Below are positions 9,579 to 19,181 of a stretch of DNA of 64,000 bases, piece after piece. Every line of letters begins with the position of its first letter. Within the stretch, counting starts at the first letter, position 1. Position numbers and translations under genes: made by a program. The DNA is from Hericium rajendrae. Taxonomy: Eukaryota > Basidiomycota > Agaricomycetes > Russulales > Hericiaceae. The stretch covers positions 1,302,001-1,366,000 of the forward strand of contig CM065886.1 in the NCBI GenBank assembly GCA_033439255.1, written 5' to 3'. Under the pieces are notes generated by a model. It was not told where the DNA came from, ran no database searches, and saw nothing but the letters and a program-made list of their open reading frames with translations.

Positions 9579-11375
9579 ATGGAACACAGCGCCAAGCCGG
9601 TACGTCTGTTGGCCCCACGCTTATCTACCAGTCCCGCTGACCAAACACTGCCGCTTCTTGCAGAAGCGGTCAAAACGCATCCACTTGCCGTATGATGTGG
9701 TTATCAAAGCTCCAGACAGCTTTGATCTCGATCGCTTGTTACACGATGCCATTTCCAGGGACGATGAGCAGAACCGTTCTGGCTCATGGCCAACCATCCC
9801 ACCGTTCCTGGCCCCACAACCTGCACCACCAGGAAATCCAGCCAAGGAGCTCCCTCCACTTGTTGATGACGACGACAATGCATCTCGCCGTGTTCGTCTG
9901 CTGCGCCCCGGCTCATCTAGCCTATTTCGGCAGCCTACCCCAACCAAAGTGTTCACCACCCCTCCGGCCTTCAGTGTCTCACTTCAACAACGCACACCTC
10001 AGCCAAAAATGCAGCCAAATAGCAAGCCCTCAAAGGAAAAAGGGGTCTACAAGCATCAGCGTCTCAAACGCAAAACAAAGCGCCTCCAGCAGGCCAAGGA
10101 AGCGGCTCGGGGCTATCAGGTCCGTGAGGCAATGATTGTGAAGTACACCGAGCCACTTGTCCTTGACCTCAACAACAAAGATGCGAAAGACTTGCTGCAT
10201 GCGAAGGGGGCATGGGTAGGCCTCACGTCGAAGCAAGCATTAGATGCTGATCTCTTGGGCAAGCTCTTCACATGGGCGGAGTTGCGGGAGTGAGGCTTCA
10301 GGTACTATGCATGGGATGGCCTGTATGTCTTCTTCGTCAACACAATTCATGCCCATACTCATGCCTTGCCTTTCAGAAAATGGGTGGCAATCATCGACAA
10401 TCTCCGACGCATCATTCTCATGCTCGCTGGGCACCCGCCTGATGCCGATTGGGATGCAAGCTGTGAATGCATCGGCACGGCAATGTCTGAGGCACGGGAG
10501 CAGCTTTCTATCAAAACCTGCCCAACAGAGCGTAGGGGCAACTTCGATTTCATCAATACCGGTGTTTCATATGGCAGAGGACAGCAGGTAACACTTCGTT
10601 TCTAGGGCTTGCTTTTAGTTGGCTAAATATCTGTTTTGGCCAGTATCCAATGAATGCAAACCACAAAGGAAACACGCAAGCAGTACAGAAACTGCTTGAC
10701 AATGCAGATCTTCGCCGGGTCGCGGGATATATGGCCAGTATGTTCACTTCAGCCTGTTTATTTGCTGGCAACTCGCTGAATGCCTTGGTTTCCTCAGGCA
10801 CCTTCGCAGTTTCAGCGCCGAAACTCTATCAACACTACGAGCAAAACATGGCTATACTCACAGGCAGCCAGCCTGACCTCAAAATTCCATTCGACAGCCC
10901 CATATACACCAATGTGATGTTCAACTTTGGGCCTGGTGCTGCTACCACTATCCACGTCGACACGAGCAACCTTCCATATGGCTGGTGCTCCATCATTCCG
11001 TTTGGGCATTTCAACGCTGATACAAGTGCTATGTTCATACTGGCGCAACTTGGTTTGGTAGTACGATTCCACCGACATTCCCTTATCCATGCCCCCTCTT
11101 CATCTATGGGCCATGGCAACACCGTCCTCGCGCCTGGTGATGTTCGATCCTCCTTTACAATGTACACAAAGGGCACGCTCTTCCGCTGGGTTGAATATGG
11201 GCTTCAGACTGAGGATGATTTGAGGAAAGAGGATCCTGTGGGCTTCAAGGATGTATGGAAGGCTCGAACAGCAAGGTGGGAGCACGGTTTGGACCTGCTG
11301 TCCAAGTATCCTGAGCTTGAGGCTGACATTTGCAATGTATTTGATGTACGCTCTGCTTCTGAGAGCTCGAAATAG
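9579..11375 (+). CDS. TET/JBP-like 2OG-Fe(II) dioxygenase with an in-frame TGA
   Basis: Family: basidiomycete TET/JBP-type 2-oxoglutarate/Fe(II) oxygenases, whose characterised members oxidise 5-methylcytosine in DNA. ATG at 9579 gives MEHSAKP. A 64-nt intron (9600-9663, GTACGT to TTGCAG) joins in phase to KRSKRIHLPYD. A basic Pro/Ser-rich N-terminal half precedes the domain. Further introns run from about 10328 (GTATGT) to 10376 (TTTCAG), about 10589-10645, and about 10737-10798, the last joining RRVAGYMA to GTFAVSAPKLY. The core shows the metal-binding HVD in ATTIHVDTSNL, GWCSIIPFGHFN, the distal His in MGHGN and the Arg in DVRSS, then LFRWVEYG. All expected catalytic residues are present. 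A TGA at 10291-10293 interrupts the frame between WAELRE and GFRYYAWDG, so this allele is truncated unless an alternative donor at 10290 skips it. It may therefore be a recent pseudogene. Confidence 0.85.
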
Positions 11376-11653
11376 ATAGATGATATGCTAATCATATGGG
11401 AATTGTGCACGCTATGGCAGTATTTGGCCATGCATTCCATTGTCATGGACCATCGCTAGATTTCAACATACTTAGCACGGTGCTTCGAGCCATTCCCGCC
11501 ACGTTCGGCCACTCAACTTTTTTGCCCTTGCTTGCTCGCCGTTGTCCATCGCAGAAGCCTCAACACAAGTCAGCAACATAAACACCCTGTCCGTGCGCAG
11601 TAAGTACTTGATCAAGTTGTGCTCCATATCAATCTGTTTATCATTGGACAGGC
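11376..11653. other. spacer between TET/JBP-like gene and Cys-cluster ORF
   Basis: No frame of note. A pyrimidine-rich stretch ending TTGGACAG lies just before the ATG of the next ORF and resembles a 3' splice site, so that ORF may have an upstream exon here. Confidence 0.4.
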
Positions 11654-12004
11654 ATGCCAAAGACATCCTCTCCCGCTATCAGCGACGCACGTGCAATTGA
11701 CATTTTGCTCAATGTTCTCTGGACTGCTCCATCCTCTTCCAGCAGCCGCCGAGTCATCGAGAAATGTACCCTTTGTTGCCGTCGACGCCGTCCAGCTGGC
11801 CTGGCTTGTCTTCATCAGATGTGCAAGAATTGTTGCCAGACCTGGCATGATGGGTGCCCATATCCCCAGCACAGGCTCCGCACAGCTGCTTCAAATCCTA
11901 CCGCCAGCAGCAGCCGGAGGCCATCGACCTCAGCCTCTAGTTCTATGTCTGGCGGCTCCATTAGCACCTGCAGTTCAACCTCTAGCTCCAAATCAGGATT
12001 GTGA
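11654..12004 (+). CDS. small Cys-cluster protein, transposon-associated type
   Basis: A 116-codon frame with ATG at 11654. Residues about 37-72 contain CTLCCRRRRPAGLACLHQMC, then KNCC, then GCPYPQH, giving a C-x2-CC-x10-C-x4-C-x2-CC...C...H cluster. The remaining C-terminus is a Ser-rich low-complexity tail. The cluster order matches the one in the GRF-finger gene at 18.7 kb (CTRQMCKKCC, GGCPVH), so this looks like a truncated or solo version of that family. No catalytic domain is seen. It follows the TET/JBP-like gene on the same strand after about 280 bp. Confidence 0.5.
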   Translation: MPKTSSPAISDARAIDILLNVLWTAPSSSSSRRVIEKCTLCCRRRRPAGLACLHQMCKNCCQTWHDGCPYPQHRLRTAASNPTASSSRRPSTSASSSMSGGSISTCSSTSSSKSGL

Positions 12005-12090
12005 TCCACCGTCATCGACATGACAGGAGGGCCCCTAGGGTGGTTTGGAAGGTAGCATCAGATCCGAAGCCAGGATCTTTTTTGAAACAT

Positions 12091-12132
12091 TACTAGCATG
12101 TATAAACAGCCTACTAGCATTTATAAACAGCC
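12091..12132. repeat. 21-bp tandem duplication
   Basis: Two adjacent 21-bp copies of TACTAGCATKTATAAACAGC plus C, differing at one base (G or T at the tenth position). Confidence 0.85.
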
Positions 12133-12549
12133 TACATATCAGTCCATGCTCTTCACCATGCCGGCCCATCCATCGCTCGCGTGTTGCTCGATTAAGGATC
12201 CTGTTCGAGGGCAGAGTCCCCATTTCTGTGAGTTGAGATGAGATACAGAAAGCCTCGAGCAGTCCATCGCACTTACCTGACATTCAAAGCAAGGCGAATG
12301 GCAAGCTGCGCTCGCCTCCCGCCGTAGATGACGAGGGCCGCGTGTCGACTTCGACGGATTATTCTAGGGACTATCTCGCCGCTTGCCGCAGGGCCTCTGA
12401 CTTGGGATTTGGAAGTGAACGAATCTGTTCCCAGGAACGTCCAGGTGAGCGTCAATACGGCTCGGCTATCGGAAGTACTTACCGCTGTTCAATGGACAGA
12501 ATGCTCATGCTGGGCTGTGCCCAGCACTTGCGCGCGGCCGTCGATGTCA

Positions 12550-13965
12550 ATGGAGGCCCGTTGACGTCGACGCCGAAGAATTCACCTTCCAACCCGTGTT
12601 GTTGCTCGCTGTGTTCCACAAGCCGTACGTGGATTATCTCACTGTGGACAACATCGCACCGTTCTATACCAACATCGAGGATGCGGATGCGGCATTTACG
12701 ATCTTCGATAAGGACGTGAACGGCGATATTTCAAGGGACGAAATGGAGATGGCCTACCTGTGTGTGCTTCGTTTCTCGGGAAGTTGCAGCGCTGAGAGGT
12801 GTGATTGCAGCAGGGATTTCCACCGCGAGCAGCTGTCGATCGAGCACTTGATGCGCGATCTCGATAGTGCGGTCGGGCGGCTGGACAATGTCCTCATGAG
12901 CATGTACGTCGTCGTCGCAGTGCTCATCCTCGCAGTTTGCCTCGTGCGTACTTCCCCCTTCATCCATACGCGCCCTCACCCCTCGCTCCAGGAAGCCCAG
13001 CTCGCCTCGCTCATCACAGGCACAGGCACCCTCATCCTCGGTGCGTCATCCCACTCACTCAGAAGGGGTGTGGCGGCTTAACGGCACAGGCCTGAGCTGG
13101 CTGATCGGGAGCAGCCTCGCGGAGGTGCTTACGAGCATCATCTTCCTCTTCATCAAGCATCCATACGACGTCGGCAACAAGATCGACCTCGGCGAGGCAG
13201 GCATGTTCACCGTCAAGGAAATCCACCTGCTCTCGACCATCTTCCTCGACGGTAACGCAGCGCTCGTGCAGGCGCCCAACACGAAACTCGACGACATGGT
13301 GTGCCCCTCCCCTCCGTCCTATTCTATTCTGTGGGAGTGACGCTGACGCGGTGAAGTGCAGTTCATACAAAATATACGCCGCAGTCCGCAGGTGAGTGAG
13401 TCATTTGTGTTCGACGTCGCGTATGCGACGAGCTTCGAGCAGATCGAGGCGCTGCGTGAGAACATGCTCACGTTCGTGCGCGCAAACCGGCGAGACTACA
13501 GCCCACATTTGATGTCACCGTCGTCGGCATGTCCCTCACCCTTGTCTCTCTTTTCTCCTCATGCTCATCTCCGCCCGCAGACTTTCCGGACCAGAAGATG
13601 ATGCTCAAGGTGGACATCATGTACAAGAGCAACTGGCAGCAAGGCTCGATCAAAGGTGCCTTGCCCTCCCCTCTCCCACTCCTCCGTATGCTGACCCGAG
13701 CCCAGCGAAGCGCCGCAACAAGTGGATCTGCGCACTCAAGACCGCCCTCGCGGAAATGCGCGTCTTCGGCCCCGCAGGCGACCCCGACGCGCCGCCGGCG
13801 CTGAAGCGCTAACATGCTCATGCCATGGGACATGGTACGCGATGCGCCGCGCGCGGTTGCACCGCCGATGCCCGTCCCGGGCGTCGAGATGCTGATGTTC
13901 TCGTCGGACGGGGCGACGTGTGCGTGTCTCCCGCATTTTCAAGATTGCAAGTATTGATTCATCAG
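12550..13965 (+). pseudogene. EF-hand MscS mechanosensitive channel fragment
   Basis: Matches the fungal Msy1/Msy2-type channels, which release osmotic stress across endoplasmic-reticulum or plasma membranes. Exon blocks in order: FTFQPVLLLAVFHKP; LTVDNIAPFYTN with an EF hand (DKDVNGDISRDE); DFHREQLSIEHLMRDLDSAV; a membrane helix; TGTLILG; LSWLIGSSLAEVLTSIIFLF (the MscS pore-lining region); then FIQNIRRSPQ and KRRNKWICALKTALAE. Introns are short and mostly canonical (for example GTGCGT to CTCCAG near 12942-12990). Defects: the N-terminal membrane part is missing, a one-base loss lies at about 13500 after NRRDY, GC replaces GT at the donor just after it, and a TAA after LKR at about 13810 needs a frame change to reach PWDMVRDAPRAV. 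I call it a captured, broken fragment. Confidence 0.85.
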
Positions 13966-14099
13966 ATGCTGCAGTGCCAGGGTCGGAGGACATCTTTGAC
14001 AAGCGGAGCGAGGTGCATTTTATTTTCTGCTACTTTTCAAAGAGCTGGTATGCCCATATGCCGATGCAGCTTGCGTATGACGGGAGTAGTCCGGCCAGT

Positions 14100-14372
14100 G
14101 TGGGCCCTCGCCGCGGAGCTTTCCTTCGTTCTTATATGCTGAACGCACGATCTCCACAGATCATTCCTCAAGACCTTCTGTGCAAGTACATCATGTATGC
14201 CCACGAGACGGTCTGCCTGAATCTCTTTGAACGTGACCAGGACAAGCCCGTACGGCTCTTCTCTGACCTGCGGCGCGAGTCGCCTGGAAGGATGGATGCC
14301 GACTGCTTGTACTTGTATCGTAGGACGGAGGACAGAGTGATGATGTTCACGTTTCAATGTATATTCAGATAA
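14100..14372 (+). pseudogene. probable MCM2 helicase fragment
   Basis: A CCACAG acceptor-like site at about 14156 is followed by IIPQDLLCKYIMYAHE and DQDKPVRLFSDLRRES. This resembles the stretch of the replicative helicase subunit MCM2 just before its C-terminal winged-helix region (PQDLL+KYI.YA+E, D.DK...L..DLRRES). The match ends after RRES, and the following residues fit no helicase region. The frame upstream (13920-14100) is unidentified. It is about 40-60 residues of similarity only, so identity is probable rather than certain. Its position next to the MscS fragment fits serial capture. Confidence 0.6.
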
Positions 14373-14502
14373 GCTACATGCGTTTTTTTGATCTAATGCC
14401 CGAAAATGGGTAGCCACAAATGCAATACAAAACGAGAGTCATATGAAAACATTGCTACAACAAAGACAAAACCATAAGACAAAAAAAAATGCGGTAGCCA
14501 TG

Positions 14503-15580
14503 TCAGTCATCAAGTATAATCACGTCGTCATCATCTAACAGATCAGGCGCAGGTGCTGTGGTAACTACAGTGGAACCACGCTTTCTGGACTTGGACCAGC
14601 CGCTCACCGTCTTGCGCCAATTGCACCAGAGGCCCGAAGAATTGCACGGGACAGACACGGCTTGACTACGTTCTGCCTCACTTGAGGAGTCCCAGATGTG
14701 ACGCTGTTCGTACCAAGTTCCCTTGACATAGGGAACACTACTAGTGACAAGCAGGCTCCAGCGCACCTTCTGACTGAGCTTCCCAGGGATGCTGCCCATC
14801 GCCATGAAGAACTCGGCCATATCAGCAGCATACATCTGGTTGATCCAGTCCACACTAGTAGGAACAATGGCAGGAAGATGCCGTGGCAGCTCGAAACCCT
14901 GTGGTTCAGGCGAGGCAGATGGAGGTGGTGTAAGGAGAGAGAGGTGGCCTAGCAATGGAGAGGCAGAAACAAGAGACGCTGGGCTACCTGGGGCCAAGTT
15001 TGGCGTTGAGGAAGCAGACGATGGCCTAGATTGGGAAAGCACAAGGCGAGGGCCCCGAAGAATGGGCGAAATGGCTTCATCACCAAGATTACGAGCACAT
15101 TTTGAAAGAGAACTTGAAGGCTGTAAGCTAGCATGTATGGAATCGAAGTCCATGGTGATCGAAACGCCCAAGGCACGAAAGAAAAGAACAATGGGCTGCC
15201 TAAGATTCTTGAGAGAGATAACATGATTGATACGTTCTCGTAGCCAGATAGATCCACGTTCAGTGAACTGTTCAACACAGGACGTCAGACTCAAACCACA
15301 CTCGTCGAGCAGATCTGGATGTTGTGCAAGACTGAACGTAGGCCATGTCTTGAGACCTTGCTTGCGGTGATGGGTTGGCGGCTGGCCATTCTGAAGGAAA
15401 AGAAGATAAGCAATGCAGCCAGGTCATCAAAATATCAACACCATACCTCACGCCAAAACCAAAACTCTACCTGATGTGCGATGGAAAGCTCATTCTCACG
15501 CTGTTGCTGCTCAGCGTCTTGACGTGCATCGAGCTCAGCACGCTGGCGATCATGGTCATTGGACCACTTCATCTGAGAAA
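14503..15580 (-). pseudogene. C-terminal part of split GRF/Cys-cluster gene
   Basis: Minus-strand exons: about 15576-15447 (begins MKWSNDHDRQRAELDA, a coiled helix ending FWFWRE), an intron of about 50 nt (GTATGG to CTTCAG), then 15390-14503. The second exon reads NGQPPTHHRKQGLKTWPTF, a block ending INHVISL with FFRALGVSITMDFDSIHASL, a Ser/Pro-rich stretch, then SVDWINQMYAADMAEFFMAM, KVRWSLLVTSSVPYVKGTWY and an acidic tail DDDDVIILDD. This is the C-terminal organisation of a large Agaricomycete family whose N-terminus has a GRF finger and a Cys cluster. That N-terminus lies at 18458-19181. The phase at the upstream exon edge does not match the 18470 donor, so the gene is probably inactive. 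No function is known. Confidence 0.6.
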
Positions 15581-18457
15581 TTTACTACTGGTATATAAGG
15601 CTATGTAGGCTATATAGCTTTCCTAGGTCCATAGCTGTCCTCTTTTCTACATAGCAGTCTCATAGCTGTCAAGTAATCTATGCATAGCTATCATAGCTTA
15701 CCATAGCAACCATAGCATAGAGTATAAGCTATATAGCTGATATAGCATAGAGTATAAGATATCATAGCTGTCATAGCTATTATAGAATAAAGTAGCTATA
15801 GAAGCTATATCAACTATATACTATATCATTATTGTTATATGATATCTAGCTAGTAAGATTCCTATACACTCTATATCACTTCTGTCAAATATGTAGTTCT
15901 AACATATGAAGAACAATTTTTAGCTCAATAACTTTATATATCTTAATCACAAATATTTAAAGCTTAAAATCATTGTATTTTTCATAAAATTTTATTACAA
16001 AATATTTATAATACTACAAATACCACTACATAACTACAGAAGATGACAAACTTACAACCACTATAAAAAGCGAAAATATAAACAAAAGAAAAGATATCAA
16101 TCTTCAAAGATAATAGAGATAACATATAAAGAGGCTTACCAAATTAATAAAAAAGCGAAAACCTACGAGTGTTAAGACATGGTATACAGAAGTACTATAT
16201 AACAAGTATGAAAGCATTAGCATCAGACATAAAAGACTAACAATAAAAACTTACCTCAATACAGAGCAACGACGAGCAAGAGACGACAACGAGAGAGGTA
16301 GCGACAACGACTAAAGAGGTGACTGCAGCGACGAGAGAGATGGCAGCGGCGACGAGGGAGGCAGCGACGACGTCGAGGGAGGCAGCGACGACGTCGAGAA
16401 TGACGTGGCAAAAGAGAGGAAGAGAGAGGTGGGGGTTTAGAAGCAAGAGGCAACGCGCGTCGCGCAAGCCTTATATATGAATTCCGGGCGAAGCCGAGAA
16501 TCGTGGCTGCCGGGCGTTGCCGAGCGCCGCGTCAGAGGCTAAGTGGTTAGACGTGACAACTTTGACTCTGCTGTCCGGTCTTGTGTGGTACATTATGTAG
16601 ATAGTCATCTCATTCAATCTATGTATATTGCTCCTCTTCAATACTATGTTTTGTTTTGTATTTATAGGAATTTTATTCGATTTACTACGTCACGAGAAAC
16701 TTTGACTCGCTCGTTCGGTGGCTGGAGCACCGAACTCGCGTCAAGACTTCTCACTTCGCATCTCCTCCCTGACTCTCTCTGTTCCCCTCCGCCTCCCCTC
16801 CCTCGCCTCTCCTCACTCTTCCCTCTGTCGACAGTCAAGGCGGACCGGGCGGGGATCTAGTAAGCTGGGGGGCTGTAGGTAAGTAAAAAAAATCGCTCAT
16901 TCGTGTTCACTCGTACTAACGCAGAGTGTCGCTCGTTTTCGAGCGACACTCGTTCTTTCGGCACCCCCACGCCCCCAATCCCTCATCGCGCGCCATGGTC
17001 CTCCCCTTCCCCTTCCCATCGCACTTTCCGCCTTCCCAATGTCGCCGCCACCACCCTCTGATGCCCGCGCGCGCAACCTCAACACCCCGCGCCCAAACCG
17101 CCATGTCACCGGCACCCACACCCCCCCTTTTGCGCGCACGGCCACGGACGACGCATGGACGTCGCTCCGCACCGTCTGTGCCGTCAACGACGCGCGCGCT
17201 CGCCACGTCACCGCCCACCGCGCGCCGCAGAGTCTCGTTGCCACGGCAACGAGACTCGGGCGTCCTCCCTCCGCTCTCTCCACGCCTTAACCCACGCCTC
17301 AACACCCCGGCCGTGTCACCAACGTGTCGAACGACTGCGGCACCCAAGAGCCACGTCCCGCGCGCACACGCAACGTCCCGCTCACGCCCCACGCACCAAA
17401 CACACGCGTTCAACATCCAGGCGCACCGCACCCCGACCCTTCGCACGCGGGCTCTGCATCTCGCACTCCCGCGGCCCTCTCCCGCGTGCGACCACTGCGC
17501 CCGGCGCGCAGGCTTGCCGCGTCGTGCACGGGCCGGCGGCAGCGCAACGACGCCCCTCGCGCGCCTCGTGCCTCCGGCGCGCAAGCCTGTTGCGTCGCGC
17601 ACAGGTCTGCCGTGTCGCGCAGGGTCTCCGCGCCTCGTCCGGACCTCCTGCATCTCGCGCACGGGCCCCATGCCTCGTGCGCGCACGCCCCTCAATGCAT
17701 TGTGCACGGGCCCGGCGCCCAGCGCCGCCTACTGCACGCCGCCTGTGCCTCAAGCATATCCGCTCGGCACACACGCCTCCCGCGCACCTCGCGCCCGTAC
17801 CTCATACCTCAAGCACGGGCCCGCCGCCCGCCGACTCTTGCGCACACCACCCGTGCCTCGTGCACGGCCCCCACACCTTACGCGTCCCCCTCGCCCTTCG
17901 CTCACGGACCTGCCGCGGTCCAGTGCCCCACGCATAGGCCCGCTGCAGCCCGGCGACTTGCGCAGGCTCCCCATCCCCGCATCTCCCGCGCGCCGGCGCG
18001 CCACGTCACGCAGGCACGCCACGTCACGCAGGCGCGCCGTGTCTTGTGCGCGCATGTTTTGTTATGCCCCACCAGCGGCACATGGCCTTGCCCGCAGACT
18101 GCATGTAACTAGGCACCTGCATTAGTACCTGTAGTATATTTGATTGTAGTAGTAATCTCACTGAATATGATTAATTTTGACTTAAAATTTTTTGTACCTA
18201 GTTGACTTGACATAGTACTAGTAGTACACATAGTAGTCATAGCTCACCTTATTAAATATGATAGTGTATGATAGTGCTATATATCTCAAACTGCTGGCTA
18301 TAGAAGCTATGGTAACACTATATAACTGAGACTACTAGCTATGGAAGCTATGGAAGCTCTCATAGCTCTATATAGCTAGATAGGCAAGCTACATAGCTTG
18401 TATAGCTCAATGATAGCACCTATAATATAACCTGCAGCTATATAAAATTCAGTTTTC
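15581..18457. mobile_element. approx. 2.9-kb insertion with TATAGC-rich edges
   Basis: Lies between the two halves of the GRF/Cys-cluster gene. About 270 bp at the left edge (15590-15860) and 220 bp at the right edge (18225-18450) are packed with TATAGC/GCTATA words in both orientations, the kind of subterminal repeat seen in non-autonomous DNA transposons. Inside are an AT-rich stretch (15.86-16.25 kb), a 16.24-16.47 kb tract with repeats around GACGTCGAGGGAGGCAGC, and a very GC-rich low-complexity tract (16.97-18.06 kb). I could not define exact ends, terminal inverted repeats or a target-site duplication, and I see no transposase. Confidence 0.55.
16970..18060. other. GC-rich low-complexity tract
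   Basis: Dominated by C, G and CAC/CGC words. It opens long frames on both strands (for example 16926-18125, 399 codons, Arg/Pro/Ala/Thr-rich) without any domain or splice pattern. The apparent frames follow from the scarcity of stop codons in such sequence. I do not annotate a gene. Confidence 0.6.
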
Positions 18458-19181
18458 TCAGATGTTGGTACCTGCCAGCTTCCGAAATTGCTTTGGTGGA
18501 GACTGCGGTGGCATACCAGGCTGAGATGGGGGAAGGAAGTCTGAGTCTATGCCCAGGGGTGTGGGCGGTGGAGCCTCGGATTGATTCCATACTTGTGTGG
18601 ATGTGATAGGCTGGGAATTAGAAAACTGTGAAGACGTCGGTGGCACCGATGAACCAGAATGGACAGGACATCCACCATCTGTGAGGCAACACTTCTTGCA
18701 CATCTGGCGAGTGCAACGATCTGTCAGACGTTGTCATTGGCAAAATGGCTGTATGCAGATTGGCTTGCCAGGACGGGGGCCTGCTCTATGGGATCTGTGG
18801 GACATAGTTGATGATGAGGGAGTGGCGGAAGGAGGGGTGGAATCCTCGACAGGTTGGGTTCCTATGGACAGCCCAGGGCGGGTAGTCCGGTACTTCTCGA
18901 TGTCACGAAGCAGCTCCTCGAGCATCGCTGGGCTCAGCCAGACAAAACAGTCACATCGATGACACTAAGAGTTGTCAGGCTAGCATGCCTGGAATGACAA
19001 AAGTATCACATACACTTCTGTAATGGTTGCCATGATTCTCTGTCCTTGTACAGAGGATTGCCGCTCGGACTTCACACTTGCACTTGGTACATGGTAGGTA
19101 CGCCTTTCGCAGCACAGCCCAGGCCTGATCTTGTGTGAGAACAGAACCCGAAAAGAGATATGTGATTTCATTGAAAGACAT
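18458..19181 (-). pseudogene. N-terminal part of split gene: GRF finger plus Cys cluster
   Basis: ATG at 19181 (MSFNEITYLFSG). The first exon has PCTKCKC, EVRAAILC and ENHGNHYRS. A 56-nt intron (GTATGT to CTCTTAG) joins to CHRCDCFVWLSP. Together these give the C-x2-C...C...N...Y...C...C...F-x-W pattern of a GRF-type zinc finger, a nucleic-acid-binding module. A helical stretch (MLEELLRDIEKY) and Ser/Pro linker follow. A second cluster reads CIQPFC, DRCTRQMCKKCC, GGCPVH. An in-frame TGA at 18736-18734 lies inside the second cluster, between CIQPFCQ and QRLTDRC. The gene ends in an intron-like donor near 18470, after which the 2.9-kb insertion begins. The C-terminal half resumes at 15580. Confidence 0.65.

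Noticed and set aside
10291-10302. 12-nt GTGAGGCTTCAG considered as a micro-intron removing the TGA
   Set aside because: It has GT and AG ends and would restore the frame, but it is far too short for spliceosomal removal.
15610-15860. TATAGC word cluster considered as a CRISPR-like or satellite array
   Set aside because: Spacing is irregular, words occur in both orientations, and there is no constant repeat/spacer structure. It fits subterminal transposon repeats better.
16926-18125. 399-codon plus-strand frame, Arg/Pro/Ala/Thr-rich
   Set aside because: Sits in a GC-rich tract open in several frames on both strands, with no domain or codon signal. Treated as low-complexity DNA.
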